Shown here: positions 22,100 through 34,400 of the stretch, piece after piece | Layout of the letters: each line of letters opens with the position of its first letter | Numbering within the stretch: position 1 is the stretch's first letter | Source of the DNA: Datnioides undecimradiatus | Lineage: Eukaryota; Chordata; Actinopteri; Lobotiformes; Datnioididae | Assembly: GCA_008933995.1 (NCBI GenBank) | Contig: WARS01000007.1 | Span: 1,676,230-1,740,229 of the forward strand | Reading direction: 5' to 3' | Length of the DNA stretch: 64,000 nucleotides | Notes under the pieces: generated by a model | Seen by the model: the letters and a program-made list of their open reading frames with translations, nothing else | The model's database searches: none | Told to the model about the DNA's origin: nothing | Made by a program: the position numbers and the translations under genes

Positions 22100-25000
22100 C
22101 TATATTTATTTAGTTATAATCAGTAAAAGGAAAACATTGCAAACATACCCCAAACATATTGCAAGTTAACAAACGATTGCAGGTCTATTTTCTGCTTCTA
22201 AATCTACCTCCGCTGCCCCCCCAAAAACCCTGCCTCAGCCCTAAATGTTGTTTATCACGCATCAATGCAAAGTTTGTCATAGCTTAAGGTAGTGTTAAGT
22301 GTGTGTGTGTGTGTACGTGTGTCAGGCTTTAAATCTAAAAACTAGAAGCGCCGTACTTTTTTAAAACATGATGGTAAATTTAGTCCAAATACCTTCACCA
22401 CAAATATGCACAGACAGACAGGCAAAGGTCATTATTATTATATTAATACTGAGCTCCATAAGCGCTCATAATGTGTAAGTATCAGCGACTGTTTCCTTAT
22501 AAGCAGTATGTGACGCAATTGTGCAATGCAATTGTATTATTGGCGTTTTTTTGGGGGGGGGGGTGCTAGAGACAGGTAATAGTTACATTACTGTCAAATG
22601 CACAGTGTAAGTAGTTTCAGTTGGAGTGAATTGGTGTTTCAGAGCTGCATTCACTGCTGAAAGCATCTTTCTTTTTTCTGTTTTCTGGGCAGCGTTGCAG
22701 CAGTTCATGTCGGTGAGGTGTTCTATAACAGCATGCACAAACTTGGAACATGTCTGCGTGAGGTACTGCTTTTAACAGCCAGCAGTGATCAAAAATGGAT
22801 AAGGAAAAAAACAAGACAATCCTCTCCTGAGCCTCCAAAACGGTGATTGTGAAACACACGAGCCAGTTTCCAGCAGGGCTTGTGTCAACGTCGCACGCTA
22901 AGTCACCTAAAACACGTCAGCAGTGTGCGAGATGGATGCAGCACAGGACAGGTACGATGCACTGCAGCGAGTAGAGTGAGTCTTGAATCACAGAGGGTAC
23001 AGTTCCATCCTGGGTTTGGTAGATGATTTGATGATCAGCCTGGATTGGTACTTTTTCTCAGGATAGAACAGTACAATTGGACCCAGTGAAGTTTTAAAAG
23101 GGGAGATTTCATAAATCTGAAAATGAAAGTTTTGCAGCAGAGGTGGACAAGGAGCAGAGAAGGATTAGCTCTAGATTCATGTCGACTGCAATTCAGTCCC
23201 GTCCCCTGATTTGGAGTAAATGATCTAGTTTCATTTCCTGTTATATATTTTTAGACAGGTAAACTAAGATCAGAAGTGGAAATCATTTTAATTCATCCCT
23301 GTTCTGTTCGCGTCCCTTTCAAGCGTGCCTCTGTAGCAATCATTTCTTACACAAATCTGCCCGGACAGATGGTGGAACTGAAGCCGCCGCCGTCCACTGT
23401 TTCCTCTGATGAATGCTGCAGCCAAAAATATTTGGGAATGAAAAACACGGTGGAGAAGACTTTTGGGAACCCGGTTTTTCAATATGATTTGTGACGGATT
23501 CTCTCACCGTTCGGGACATGCATGATTCATTCCCTTCCTCTTTTTGTTTATTCTTAAAATGTTTTTCATCAGAAACGTCGGGACCTGCTGGGATCAGACC
23601 CACGTACAGCATCTAACCCTCACGGTCGAGGGAGAGATGTGAGGGAGGAGAGGTTTGAATAAGTGCTCACGTGAATAACAATCGCAGTCACGCTGAGGTG
23701 AGAGTGCGAGAACATGCTGTTCACACGTGTTACATACATTTTCAAAACACTCACAAGTAAGTGGCATTACTGGGTGAGAGTAAACAGAGGTGCATTGGTT
23801 TTAAAACCTGCCACAGCAAGCACGGCACTCTCAGTGTGTGCATTAATGGCATTTTCATAGGTTACATGATGATTATACCTTATTTAGAGATTCAGAGATT
23901 TATTACAGACACCCACTGACTGGCCTTTTATGAAAAAAAAACAAAAAAACATGCAACTTTTAATTTGCTTCTGATTTGTCTCACTCTCCACTCTGGTCTG
24001 TTGTCCAGGCGGCTGTGAGGTGCACTCACACTCAAAGGTGAGCGCAGATCAGCCGTCTGAACGGGCCGGCGACTTGGCTGAGCTTGTAGCCGGGGTTTAC
24101 AGCAGCAGGCCAAGCGTGTCACACGTTATGGTGAGGCAACGGCTCACCCTAATTTGTTGCCGTGACGCTTCGAAAAGCACACCGGCGACGAGGAAGATGC
24201 TCTCATTCCACTGAATTGCGAGGTCGCCGCCCCACATTGCATTTTTGCATTCGGCCTGCGTATAAATAATAAAAGCTGTGGGAGGGAGAGGAGGTGAAAA
24301 TGTTTTTGTTCTTGTTTAGAGAAGCACTCCAGCACACAGGGAGGTGATATCATTGATGACATCATTCAAATTAATAGCATTACAACACTTTAAATAACTT
24401 CAGTCCTCATTTAAAAACTGGAGAGTTACCCCAGCATAGATTAAATGCAACTATTGTCTGTGTGCATGCACAAAAACCCTATTACGGCATATTAATCTGA
24501 GCGTTTCTCATATACACTGTGCACATTTATGTAAAATAGATCTGCTCTGTATCAATCGGTAGAATTATTTTTGCTTAACTTTAACAACAAACTTGAAAGG
24601 TTGGGGGAAATGTTCAAAAGCTGCACCGTAAACCTTTATCACTGACTTTTGATAGGTGAAGAAGTGTTTCCACGTCATCTGTTTTGAGCTAGTCTCAGTC
24701 CAACAGGAGCTTAAAGCATGAAAAGAAGTCCTGTCAAATCAAAAGCAGATGATAAAGGTCGGAGGTGCAGGCTGGGCGAAAATAGAATTCTCCTGATTGA
24801 TTCCAATTTACATTAATGAGCATCAAACCATTTGGAGGATGAATGAATAGCATTGGGCACTGTGTAATGAGTGTACGTGCTATTTGAGAAACACTCCTAT
24901 TAATGTAGCACGATTGGGATTTTTATGCATGCACACAAACAACAGTTATTGTCAAATTATGCACTACAGCAAATCTGAGCGGCTCATTCAGCCTAATGAA

Positions 25001-28000
25001 GCACGCGGCTGAACTGGTGCGCTACAGTCACACAAAGGAGACGGAGCAGGTCGGCTTTGTAGCCAAGCTTTTATCTCCACCCCCTCTATTATTTACAAGC
25101 CTCGCCTGGGTTTTGTTAAAAAGTTGCCTATAGGTTCAGAGTAACGCACTCGTGAAAGCACAGGCTGCATTAAAGTATTCAGACACTGGTTTGTGGAACT
25201 GCAGTGCAAACTGCTGCGACTCGTGTATAAATGCAGGCTGGATCCTGGTGATGCTTTTCCTCTTTCAGTAATTATTCTCACTATATTTCAAACAATATAG
25301 GAATGTAGGCTAAGTCAGCGGGGCTCTCTACTGTCACACAGATCCAATTGTACATAAATATGCAAAATTCAATTATGGGCATTCATGCAATGGGATACAT
25401 GCACTAAGTTAAAGAGAATAAAAGATTTGAGCAACAGCTGAGAAGGGTTTCCAGCTTTCCACACAGCATGCTGGTTTCACATTAAATTGAATATGAACTG
25501 TTTGAGTTCAGACTTTAACATGCTGTGGGTGCAAGTCTAAGTTAGGGTCGACATATCTGCGTAGAATGCAGATATATCGGTAACATAGCCGTACATGTTC
25601 TGGTACACGATGCAGGAAAATGCTTGTTATCATATATTTGTGTCCTTTGCATCGATATATTAAAGCGAAACTGCTGCACATTCGACATAAAAAAGTTTTT
25701 CTTTTCATTCCGGCTCAAAATTTTAACATGATTAGCAGCCATACTGGTAACTGATGATTTCCTTCCCTTCAAACAACAGCCTTTTGTTTCAATCTGTTCA
25801 GTGAGCTTCATTCAGCCTCTTACCCTCACGCCTAAAGTGTTCTCAGATTCAACAGGTTTGAAACCCACATTAGCCTCAATCACCACTGATACGTGCATCT
25901 TTAACGAATTGCTCACGAGGGGCCGGTACATGCGCACAAGTCATGTTCAGCTGTCTTCACGGACGCTCTGACAAACCACTCTTAATCACCGGTGGTAATT
26001 AAACACCCTGACGAATTCTATTCACCGATGGCCAGACGTGAGAGAGCCGCTTGGAAGCTGGCTGGCAGAGTTCGGGCTGAGCAACAAAGCCCTCCTGCAC
26101 TTGATGTGGGTAATTGATGCCGCTCTCCCTCTGTCTCGCTCTTTCCTTGCACCTGTATGCAGTGGACTATTAATGAAGAAGGCCAGATGTAAACAGCTCA
26201 GTGGTTCGGGCTTGAAGGCGATTTTTACTATCAGTTTTGTAACATTTTGATGACATCTTATTAAAACGGTGCACATTCAGTCCCCTCCAAGTATGCTCTC
26301 CTCTCTACCTTTCTAATCCTACCTAAATTAAAACTAAAGGTCTGTTTGGACTGCCGGATCCTTTGGACAAGAGATCTGTAAGGATTCATCCCCCTGTCTC
26401 CCCGCCTGAGAGCTTTAAAAAGTACGCAGACGCCTTTTAAGTTTTAATTTTTTAAGATGTATTTGTTTATTTTCGCAGCGGCTGTGCACATTAATAAACA
26501 CTGCTGCGAATCAACATCGCTGTAGCCTCTGTAAATAGTCACACTACAGTAGAATGCGAGATTAGAACTGTGAAAAGTTGTTCAAAGAGCTCATTAACAT
26601 GCAGAGCAACCACGAGAATAGATTGTTGTGGTTAGCTGCGATGCATATGCGAGAGCATAAATATCACAGAGGATATTAGGTGACATTATCGTGCACTAAT
26701 TAAAGCACGCAATGCATATTATCAGGGATATTAATGTTAATAAATATATGCATTATACAAGACAAACTTTGTGCCGCAGTGTGAGGTGCAGTTTACAGAA
26801 TACACACGTAAAAGCTACCTGTAGTTAACGCCTAGTGAGTAAAATATGTGTGTGCGCAGATGCACATGATGATGAAGTAAGACGAATAAAACAGGAAGCG
26901 ACCACATTCACACAACACATTCTGTGTTAAATACAGCTTTAATACGCCCTCATAGTAATGCAACTTTCCATACACACACAGGCCGTGAAAGCTGGGAGGA
27001 ACAGTCGATGGCAAGGTGGAGTGCATTAATTTAGCACCACACACACAGAGCACAGCTCAGACAAAGTGCTAATATGCTTTTACATCCAAGCATACGCTCC
27101 CTACTTCAGCTCATGTTCTCAGCTGCAGGTGAACTGTACTTCCTGTCTGTCCTGACGGTCCGGCGGCACACCTTGATATGTTCCACCGCTTCCTTCTGCA
27201 GGTTCGCGGATCATTAACGTGTCATCTGAGGTGGCCGTCCGCACGTGCCCATACAATGTATTCAAATACTAAGGATCGCAACACGGAACCATTCAAAGCG
27301 AAGCTATAATGGCAAGATCTCAGGATCCAGCCGAGCCTTTATAGTCCGTCTACAAAGCGTCAGCAACAAGGCGTGAAGTGAGTCCGCACTGAGAACAAAA
27401 ACCGCCTTTAACAATTCTCTTTACAGGTCTTTGTTATATTTCTCAAGTTATCCTGTCAGAGATCGCTGCGTGGCCGCTTTCTAAAAACGATTGTGCCACC
27501 TGGATACAATATTCCCTACTCTAAAGACAAAAATATGGGTCAGGCACAGATCTATTACTCTGCCTATTAAATTTGTAGCATTCGTTATAGAACCCCTGCT
27601 GTCCCCGTTTTCATCTCAAATAGGTCTTTCTGCATGATCTGAGCAGTGAGTTTAGAGGAGGTGCTTAATTATTAATGCTGCTGAAGAATACATCTAAACA
27701 ATGGTTTTGATGTCTCCCGGGTAACATTTTACAAACTAACAGGGAAGATGCCTCGGTAATCAGCCCCGCGGAATTAAAGCATTAGACTGCAGCAGCAACG
27801 TGAAGAAACTTTGACTCCTATTCAGTTCTGTTCTTTGATCTTGCCCAAAACTCCTCTGAGAGGATTAAACTGTCATATTAGATGGATTCGCCCGTGTGCA
27901 GCGTAATGTAAATCTCCCAATCCCCCCACAGTGACATCCATAACCTTTTGCATGAGGCGACTCTGCGACGGCATGAATGAAAAATGCAAATCTCTCCACG

Positions 28001-28079
28001 TTTAGGCACTTTGTTTTTACTCGTTATGCTTGGCACAACGCGCCAAAGTCCACTCGGGAGACGGCCGAAGAAAAATGTA
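22100..28079. other. Gene-free interval, 6 kb
   Basis: No exon recognised on either strand. Contains (GT)8 at 22299-22314 and an 11-base G run at 22553-22563. A CpG-richer patch at about 24,000-24,240 is followed by TATAAATA near 24,261. AT-rich stretches with TTAAT/TAATTA cores occur at 24,790-24,915 and 26,440-26,770 and may be regulatory, without direct proof. Confidence 0.5.
22299..22314. repeat. (GT)8 microsatellite
   Basis: Eight GT units followed by ACGTGTGTC. Confidence 0.9.
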
Positions 28080-28490
28080 AAGCCTCGCATAAAAAGGTTG
28101 CGTCTGAAAATTGAAAACTACGGCTGCGGCGATGTGCATCCACATCCAGCGGCGAACTGGACAAATTCACACGACTAAGAATGGATTGTTTTACTGACGC
28201 AGCGACCGGAGAAAAGCCCAGTCAGCGCTTTTCTGCCTCATCATGTCCAGACTGCTGGAAATATGGCGCTTGTCATCACCTGCCGCTCGCAGGGCTACAC
28301 GCCCAGAGGAGAGCAGACATATGTCATGCGCTCGTCACGTCAGAGCTCGTGCAATCAATCCGGGCCGTCCCATCCCACGAACGACAGGTTGGACACGACG
28401 TGATCGCAACAAGGACAAACGTCTCGGTGCCGCGGCTGTCGCTTTTATTTAGGTGCAGGGCAAGTCAAGCTGGATTGCGCTGCGGAGGCA
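28080..28490. promoter_or_regulatory. CpG-dense patch without a recognisable gene
   Basis: By hand count about 34 CpG dinucleotides fall in roughly 400 bp, far above the neighbouring AT-rich DNA. The two overlapping open frames here have no domain features. The patch ends in AT-rich DNA containing AAATTAATTTATGAATATTT. It could be an unannotated promoter, an orphan CpG island acting as an enhancer, or a GC-rich repeat of unknown type. Confidence 0.4.
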
Positions 28491-28856
28491 AGTGGATTTA
28501 TTGGGATTAGTCAGGGGCTTAATGGGACCCCTGGGCTCTTATCATTATTTCACACGGAGCCAACCTTTCCAGGTGGGGTTAAACAAAGTATGAAATTAAT
28601 TTATGAATATTTATGGCCCTTTCAAATGAGGCCCTGCTAATCCATCAGGATTTTATTTTTTTTTTTTGGGAACAGTGTAGATGAGATATTTTGAGCCTGG
28701 CACCTTTAGTGCTGTTTATCTGCTTTGTTCCCAATATCTGAGTGATTAATGCCGTGATTAAGTCTTACCTCAGACAGATTTTGCGCTTTTATTAGCCACC
28801 AAGGTGCTGTCGTCGAGGTGTTTACGATTTGTTTTCGAGAGATCCAGGGCATGCAC

Positions 28857-28910
28857 GAACACACACGCGCGCACACACATGAACCAGTGTGTGTATGTGT
28901 GTGTGCGCAG
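28857..28910. repeat. CA/CG tract facing a GT tract (inverted dinucleotide repeat)
   Basis: A CACACGCGCGCACACACATG-type run is followed after about six bases by TGTGTGTATGTGTGTGTGCG. The two halves can pair, and the alternating purine-pyrimidine CACGCGCG core favours left-handed DNA. Confidence 0.8.
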
Positions 28911-30309
28911 GCAGAAAGTCTCACATTATGAGAAGATGAAAACCACAGAGGGACGAGTCAATATCCCGAGACGCAGCTCTGTGTGTACTGCTTTTGTTTG
29001 CGTTGTTCATGCAGCTAATCCAATCCTCCATATTTACTTCATACATGTATGCGGTGTTCCGGCAGAATGGCGTGCAGTCTGGCTGCAGCTGTGAATGTGA
29101 CATGGGTTTCCAATGATGTGTCACAGGCAGGTACATGCAAATTAGGTCTTCGCCAAAGCCGAGTCCTTGATATGCTACTGTAACAGTTTCTGTATGTGGT
29201 CTCTGTTGTGATCCGCCTAAATGTGGCATTGAGTGACTAAATAACTGTCACGTTACACAGAGCGTAATGGACGCATGTGACTGAGGTGGCCGTGGGTTAA
29301 AATTACAGACTGACTGGTCTCTGTAACTTTCCTTGTCTTTGTCTCTTTCCTCCAAGTTTCTCTCCATCCTCTCTCACTTTCTAACAGCTTTTTATTCATT
29401 CCTTCATTTTTTTTTTTTTTTTTGTTAAATATGCTAATAAATTGATAATTTTGTCCAAGCCTAATTGGGTTCCGAGACCTACACCCACCCCGATCACTCC
29501 CCCCGGGTAAAGACTCAGGTAATTGTTGAGACCTTCCGGGTCAGGATCCACAAGGGTACATTGTCATCCAGTTGTTTTCATTTTACCAACCAATATTTGC
29601 ACTTCAATTAACTTATGGTAAGCAGCAGCTATGGCTTTGAGCAAGGACATTTAAGTAATGCTAATGATTTTTGTCCCACAATGTCATCTCTGTTCAATAG
29701 AGTGAAATTACACACCGAAATCAAAAGAGCTATCATTTCCTTCAGGATGCCTGTGCTTAGAGTACCCGTGTCTCAGCTCAGGATTATCAGGCCTCATCAG
29801 GTCTCCACAGTCAGAGCCAATCAGACACACCGGCTTAATCCGCACAAACAGACTGCCTTCTACCTAAATAACACCCAACAGCAGATCTTAAACGTGAACT
29901 TTAAAGTTTTATTTTGGAGGCCGATCAAGACTTATTATTTTATTAACTATTTAAAGGTAACATTTCAATAATCAATAGAGGCTTTCTTTCAGTAAATTGA
30001 CCTTTTCCCGTGGCCTTTTCCCATGAATAATTGAGATGCTGTGTGACAGCAGCTCTCAGCAGGATTAAATTAGTGCAGAGTAAAGCCCATTTTATCCTGA
30101 CCACTGTCTCAGAATATATAGGTGCTTCCGTGAAGCCCAGACTTGGCATTTCACTCCCCGAGCTGCAGGTCCAAGATATTTAATCACAAGGAGTATCAGC
30201 GACCGCAGAGCAGACCAAACAGTCAGCGATCACACAGGAGGCACCAGAGGAAAACTCTGCACCATTCTGAGTCAAAGCTGGACGGGTTGGAGTTATTCTA
30301 GTCATTCCG

Positions 30310-30505
30310 TGGTTCTGGAGGTGGCGGTGTCGGCCTGTCACTCGATTGGTCACTCAAGCCTGGATGACTTTGGTCGAGACTGCAATCTCTCCGCAGCTTT
30401 TGGTCAGATTGCACTGAAATTTGGTGCAAATATCCATGGTTTTCAGTCTATGATGCCTGCTGACTTTGGTTATCCTCTGACTTTTCTGGTGGCACATTCA
30501 CCTCG
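30310..30505 (+). repeat. Fragment of a high-copy teleost interspersed repeat (unclassified)
   Basis: Phrases such as TTGGTGCAAATATCCATGG and GACTTTGGTTATCCTCTGAC match a repeat I recall as widespread in teleost genomes, in which successive 'latency' blocks mention similar wording. Family not named here; a repeat library comparison is needed to assign it. Confidence 0.45.
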
Positions 30506-31369
30506 TCACAGTTTCCGCCGACCCTGTGGAAAATCCCAACTCGGTACAGTATCTGTATACGCCATTATCAGCTCCCAGTGTGTGAACTAAGCCTAATTGC
30601 TCAGGAGATTGTCAGCGGGTCAAAATTTTAATTTGTCTGACACCTCATGAGGCTGCACATTGCTTTATGGATTGAGAAAATGTTTGCATGCAAACATTAA
30701 ACTAATTTGGTTGACATTGTAGTTTCAATCTGGAGATCATCCAACTGGATAAGATTAAGACGCTTTGTTCGGGATGTGACTGGGGGAACTTTGGAATTAG
30801 CAACATGCATTAATGTGCTTTTATGTCTTTTTTAATGTCTTTTTATGTCTTAAAGTATTAGTCACAACTTCCAAATGAGCCGCGTAACAGCACTGCATTC
30901 AAACACACTCCCAAGTTATGAATGGGTTTGAGGCCTGTTTAGCTTTCACTCATGCTTTGCACTGCCCCTCTTCACTGACTGTTGTGAATAATTTGCCACA
31001 AAATGAATAATCAGTCACAGGGGCATAATTGGTTTTCATCCTACAGTAACATATGTTTATAAGGCAGAAACAGAGATTCGGAATGGCAAACAGGAAGGGG
31101 AAAGAAAGGAAAATAAACACTGTGCCTCTGCTGCTGCTGCCAAAAAGCCCGGCATGCAGATAGAAAATGACATGAATTAAATAGGAGGAAGGAAAATAAA
31201 CAGACAGAGACAGAGGCAGAGAGAAGTCAAAAGGTGATCACCAGACTGGGACAGCCAGCAACCAGATACTGGGGAAATTCACTTCTTCTCAGATGTGACT
31301 GCATGATTCTTGGGGGAAATTACTGAAAAGTGTGAGCCTTTCCCCGAGCAAATGATAAATAGGACAGTT

Positions 31370-31404
31370 CAGTGGCACTGACCGGGCTGTGGTCAGTGCC
31401 ACTG
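31370..31404. repeat. Short hairpin, 14-bp perfect arms
   Basis: CAGTGGCACTGACC (31370-31383), GGGCTGT loop, GGTCAGTGCCACTG (31391-31404). The pairing does not extend outward. Function unknown. Confidence 0.85.
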
Positions 31405-34400
31405 CAATGGGCTCATTCTTCATCCTGGCCTGGTCAGACTCTAATGGAATGGGACCCTGACAGTCTCTGACGGAGGGAGCACTGGAGGGCAGAACGGTGA
31501 CATATTTCAGATACTGGACATCACTGAGGATAAGTCAATCATTCGGTCTATGTCTGTATATGTAAGTGGCTGCAAAGCTAGACATGGAAACAGCCTGCTG
31601 ACTCACTCAGCTGGCCCTTTGCTGCAGTGGTCACAAAGTCGGGAAGAGAGTGTGGGAGCACCCTAAAAGGCGGGTCTTTCAGTAGATTTGACATAGCAGG
31701 TGCTTTATTGGTAACTGAAATGAGACAAATGTGTTGACTTCATCGCTTCATTGGTTATAATTGTTGCACATTCACAAGCTTTACGTACAAAGCGTTAAAG
31801 ATCCTGAGGTTACTCTAAGGTTAAAGAGCAGAATATGATCTGTTTTAACCACAGTTATGACAATATTACTTATTTCGCATGAATGGTTTCTGTATTCGTG
31901 CTTTAACTGTGCTCTTCTCACTGGTTTACAACAGACAGGGTCTTAGCAGAAGACGTATTTAAGGATTTTGATACACAAATCTCATTTTCCCAAAGAGAAT
32001 CCAACTTTTCTTTGGTCCGTATATATTCATAAATTCAAAATCATTTGCTGTTGTTTGCTGTGTTTGAGTTACCAAATTCATCTTTAAAGTTACCATGTGT
32101 TTTATATCTGATGAGGTTCAGTTCACAACTGAAGGAGCTCCATGGGTGAGAGGTTTCAAAGAATTTCCCACAATCGAGTTAAACGTGATTTACATCTCTC
32201 GACTGTGTGAACGGTACCTCCGAAGACACTATTTCACTCTTATCATAACGATGACAAATGGATTGAACCACTTTGTCATCAGCCTGACGCTGTGCTCATC
32301 TTGTGCTCATGTCTTTTGTTTTAACTAATCAGTACTGAGTGATGAAAAGAAAAGCTTAATGAATTTGTAATCGCCTTAAAACAACATGTTTGGCTGTGTC
32401 AGTCCGACCCACATTTGTTGCCGTTTCTTGGAAATGTAGCTGGGAGGCTAACTAGCTACGCAGGAAGATGTTCCAATTCTTAATCCTGCCTCACAAACTC
32501 TGAGTGTATGTCCTCTTCAAAAGACAGGCACAACACCCGACCTAATGGAATTTCTGGATATACCTGACACCTAGAATCGGGCTTTGTTTAGTTTAGGTAG
32601 TGATTGCATAAGAGAGAGTTCACGTTTCTTCACCTGCAACTGAAAGGTGTGGCCAAAAAGGTATGATGCTGCACCTACAAAGACACAAAAGCCGCACCTG
32701 ATTTCAATTGGGCCACCACTACCTTCCAACTAGCCCCCTTATGCAATGATACACTACTTCCAGTGCTCCTGCCACGGTCGGAACCCTTACTGTTCTGCAA
32801 GCACGTAAAACATCCTCTCTTCCACACGCTTGATCTCTCCACTGTGTCAAAACAGCAAACCCTCAGCTTGAATTCCATTTTGTGAAAGGAAAAATTCACA
32901 GGGAGCCAAAAAACCCCCAATATGAGTGAGTGGGTGCGCTGCCATCACGGAGCACCTAAGCGTCAACATGCCACAGCTCAGGTTGCTGCTCCAAACGTCC
33001 TCCTACTGAAACCCCAGAACAATGCAACTGAAGCAATTCAGCAGCGACACTCTGACCCTGGGCGATGAATTCGTGGTGCACAACCCCACACAAATACTCA
33101 AGAAAACAATGCTCACCTGAACTAACGGGGCTTCTTTGGTCTTACAAACCGCAGGCACTTCCACCCTAAAGACTTGCAGTGGTGATCATCGACATCAAGG
33201 TTTGACACGGAACTTGATGTTTGCACTCTCCTCCTGTTTGAGGTCCATAAGGTCCACAAAACTGAACGTAAACACAGAACACTGCCTCACATTATCGCTC
33301 GCACCTGCTGCATGCTCGTTACAGTGCTGCGCAACGGGAACCTCTTATTTTGCAGTTGACACGGCATATACTGACAAAGTCCAACCCACCATGAGTAACA
33401 AAAAGAATATTTTTTAAATGCGTTAACCACCAAGGCTTGGACACACAAAGACTGGAAGAAAGAGGCTCCTTGAAGAACAACTAGCTACCTGTTGAAAGTG
33501 TCATGGAAAATGATTTAGTGCCTTGCATCCACACTCTGTTACATTGTTTGGATAAAGCAGCCGGCATATGGCGACTCTGCACAGCTGCTGCTATAGGGAA
33601 TATTTAGCTGAAAAATGAATTCAGCTCCCCACGACAGGCCTGAGAGTGTGTTCCGTACCTGAGTGTTCCTAAAAGGCTGCTATTGAATTGCTGCAATATA
33701 TTTGTGCACATATATGAGACACAATGAGGTCCCTGTTCACAGCCAATCAATCAGAGACTACTTTTTTCGCGTGCTGTGTGTCCTTATTCCTCTCCACATA
33801 GAGCTCGCTGTCTTTGGATAATTTATTAGACAGTGCGTCTCCTTCAAACATCGGCCTGCCCAGCACACACATTGTGTTATACCCAATCATGTCTTCAATT
33901 GGGTGCAGCAATTTGTTGTTCCCCGTGTTCGATTTGACAGCGGACCATCGACTGATCTGTCTTCACTCGTTTACGTATCAATCACGTGTGTGAAACCGAT
34001 ATCGCTGATTGGATTTTGATTAATGTAGGAGGACTGGCCAGCCTTTTCAACATTCTACTGACCAAAGAGAATAATTAAGGAGAACTTCTTTTTTAATTCT
34101 ATTCTAGTCTAAAAGTCTTTAATTGTATAATATCCAATTGTGGGAGTTAAACTTATTTTGCAAACAAAAGTTGTGGTAATGTCCAGGTGAAACACTATTT
34201 CGTGGGCATGTAGCTTCTGTATTGTGTTGTATGTGCACTGTATACCCCTAAGTTCAAATAAGCATTGTGCAATGCATCTCCTTCCGTATGTAAACATGTC
34301 ACCTTTAGATCAGTGGGATAGATTGATACCATTGTTAGGACCATCTATCTTGCAACCCACGTGTGGACGCATGTGCACTTGCATTCATGTGCATATGTGC

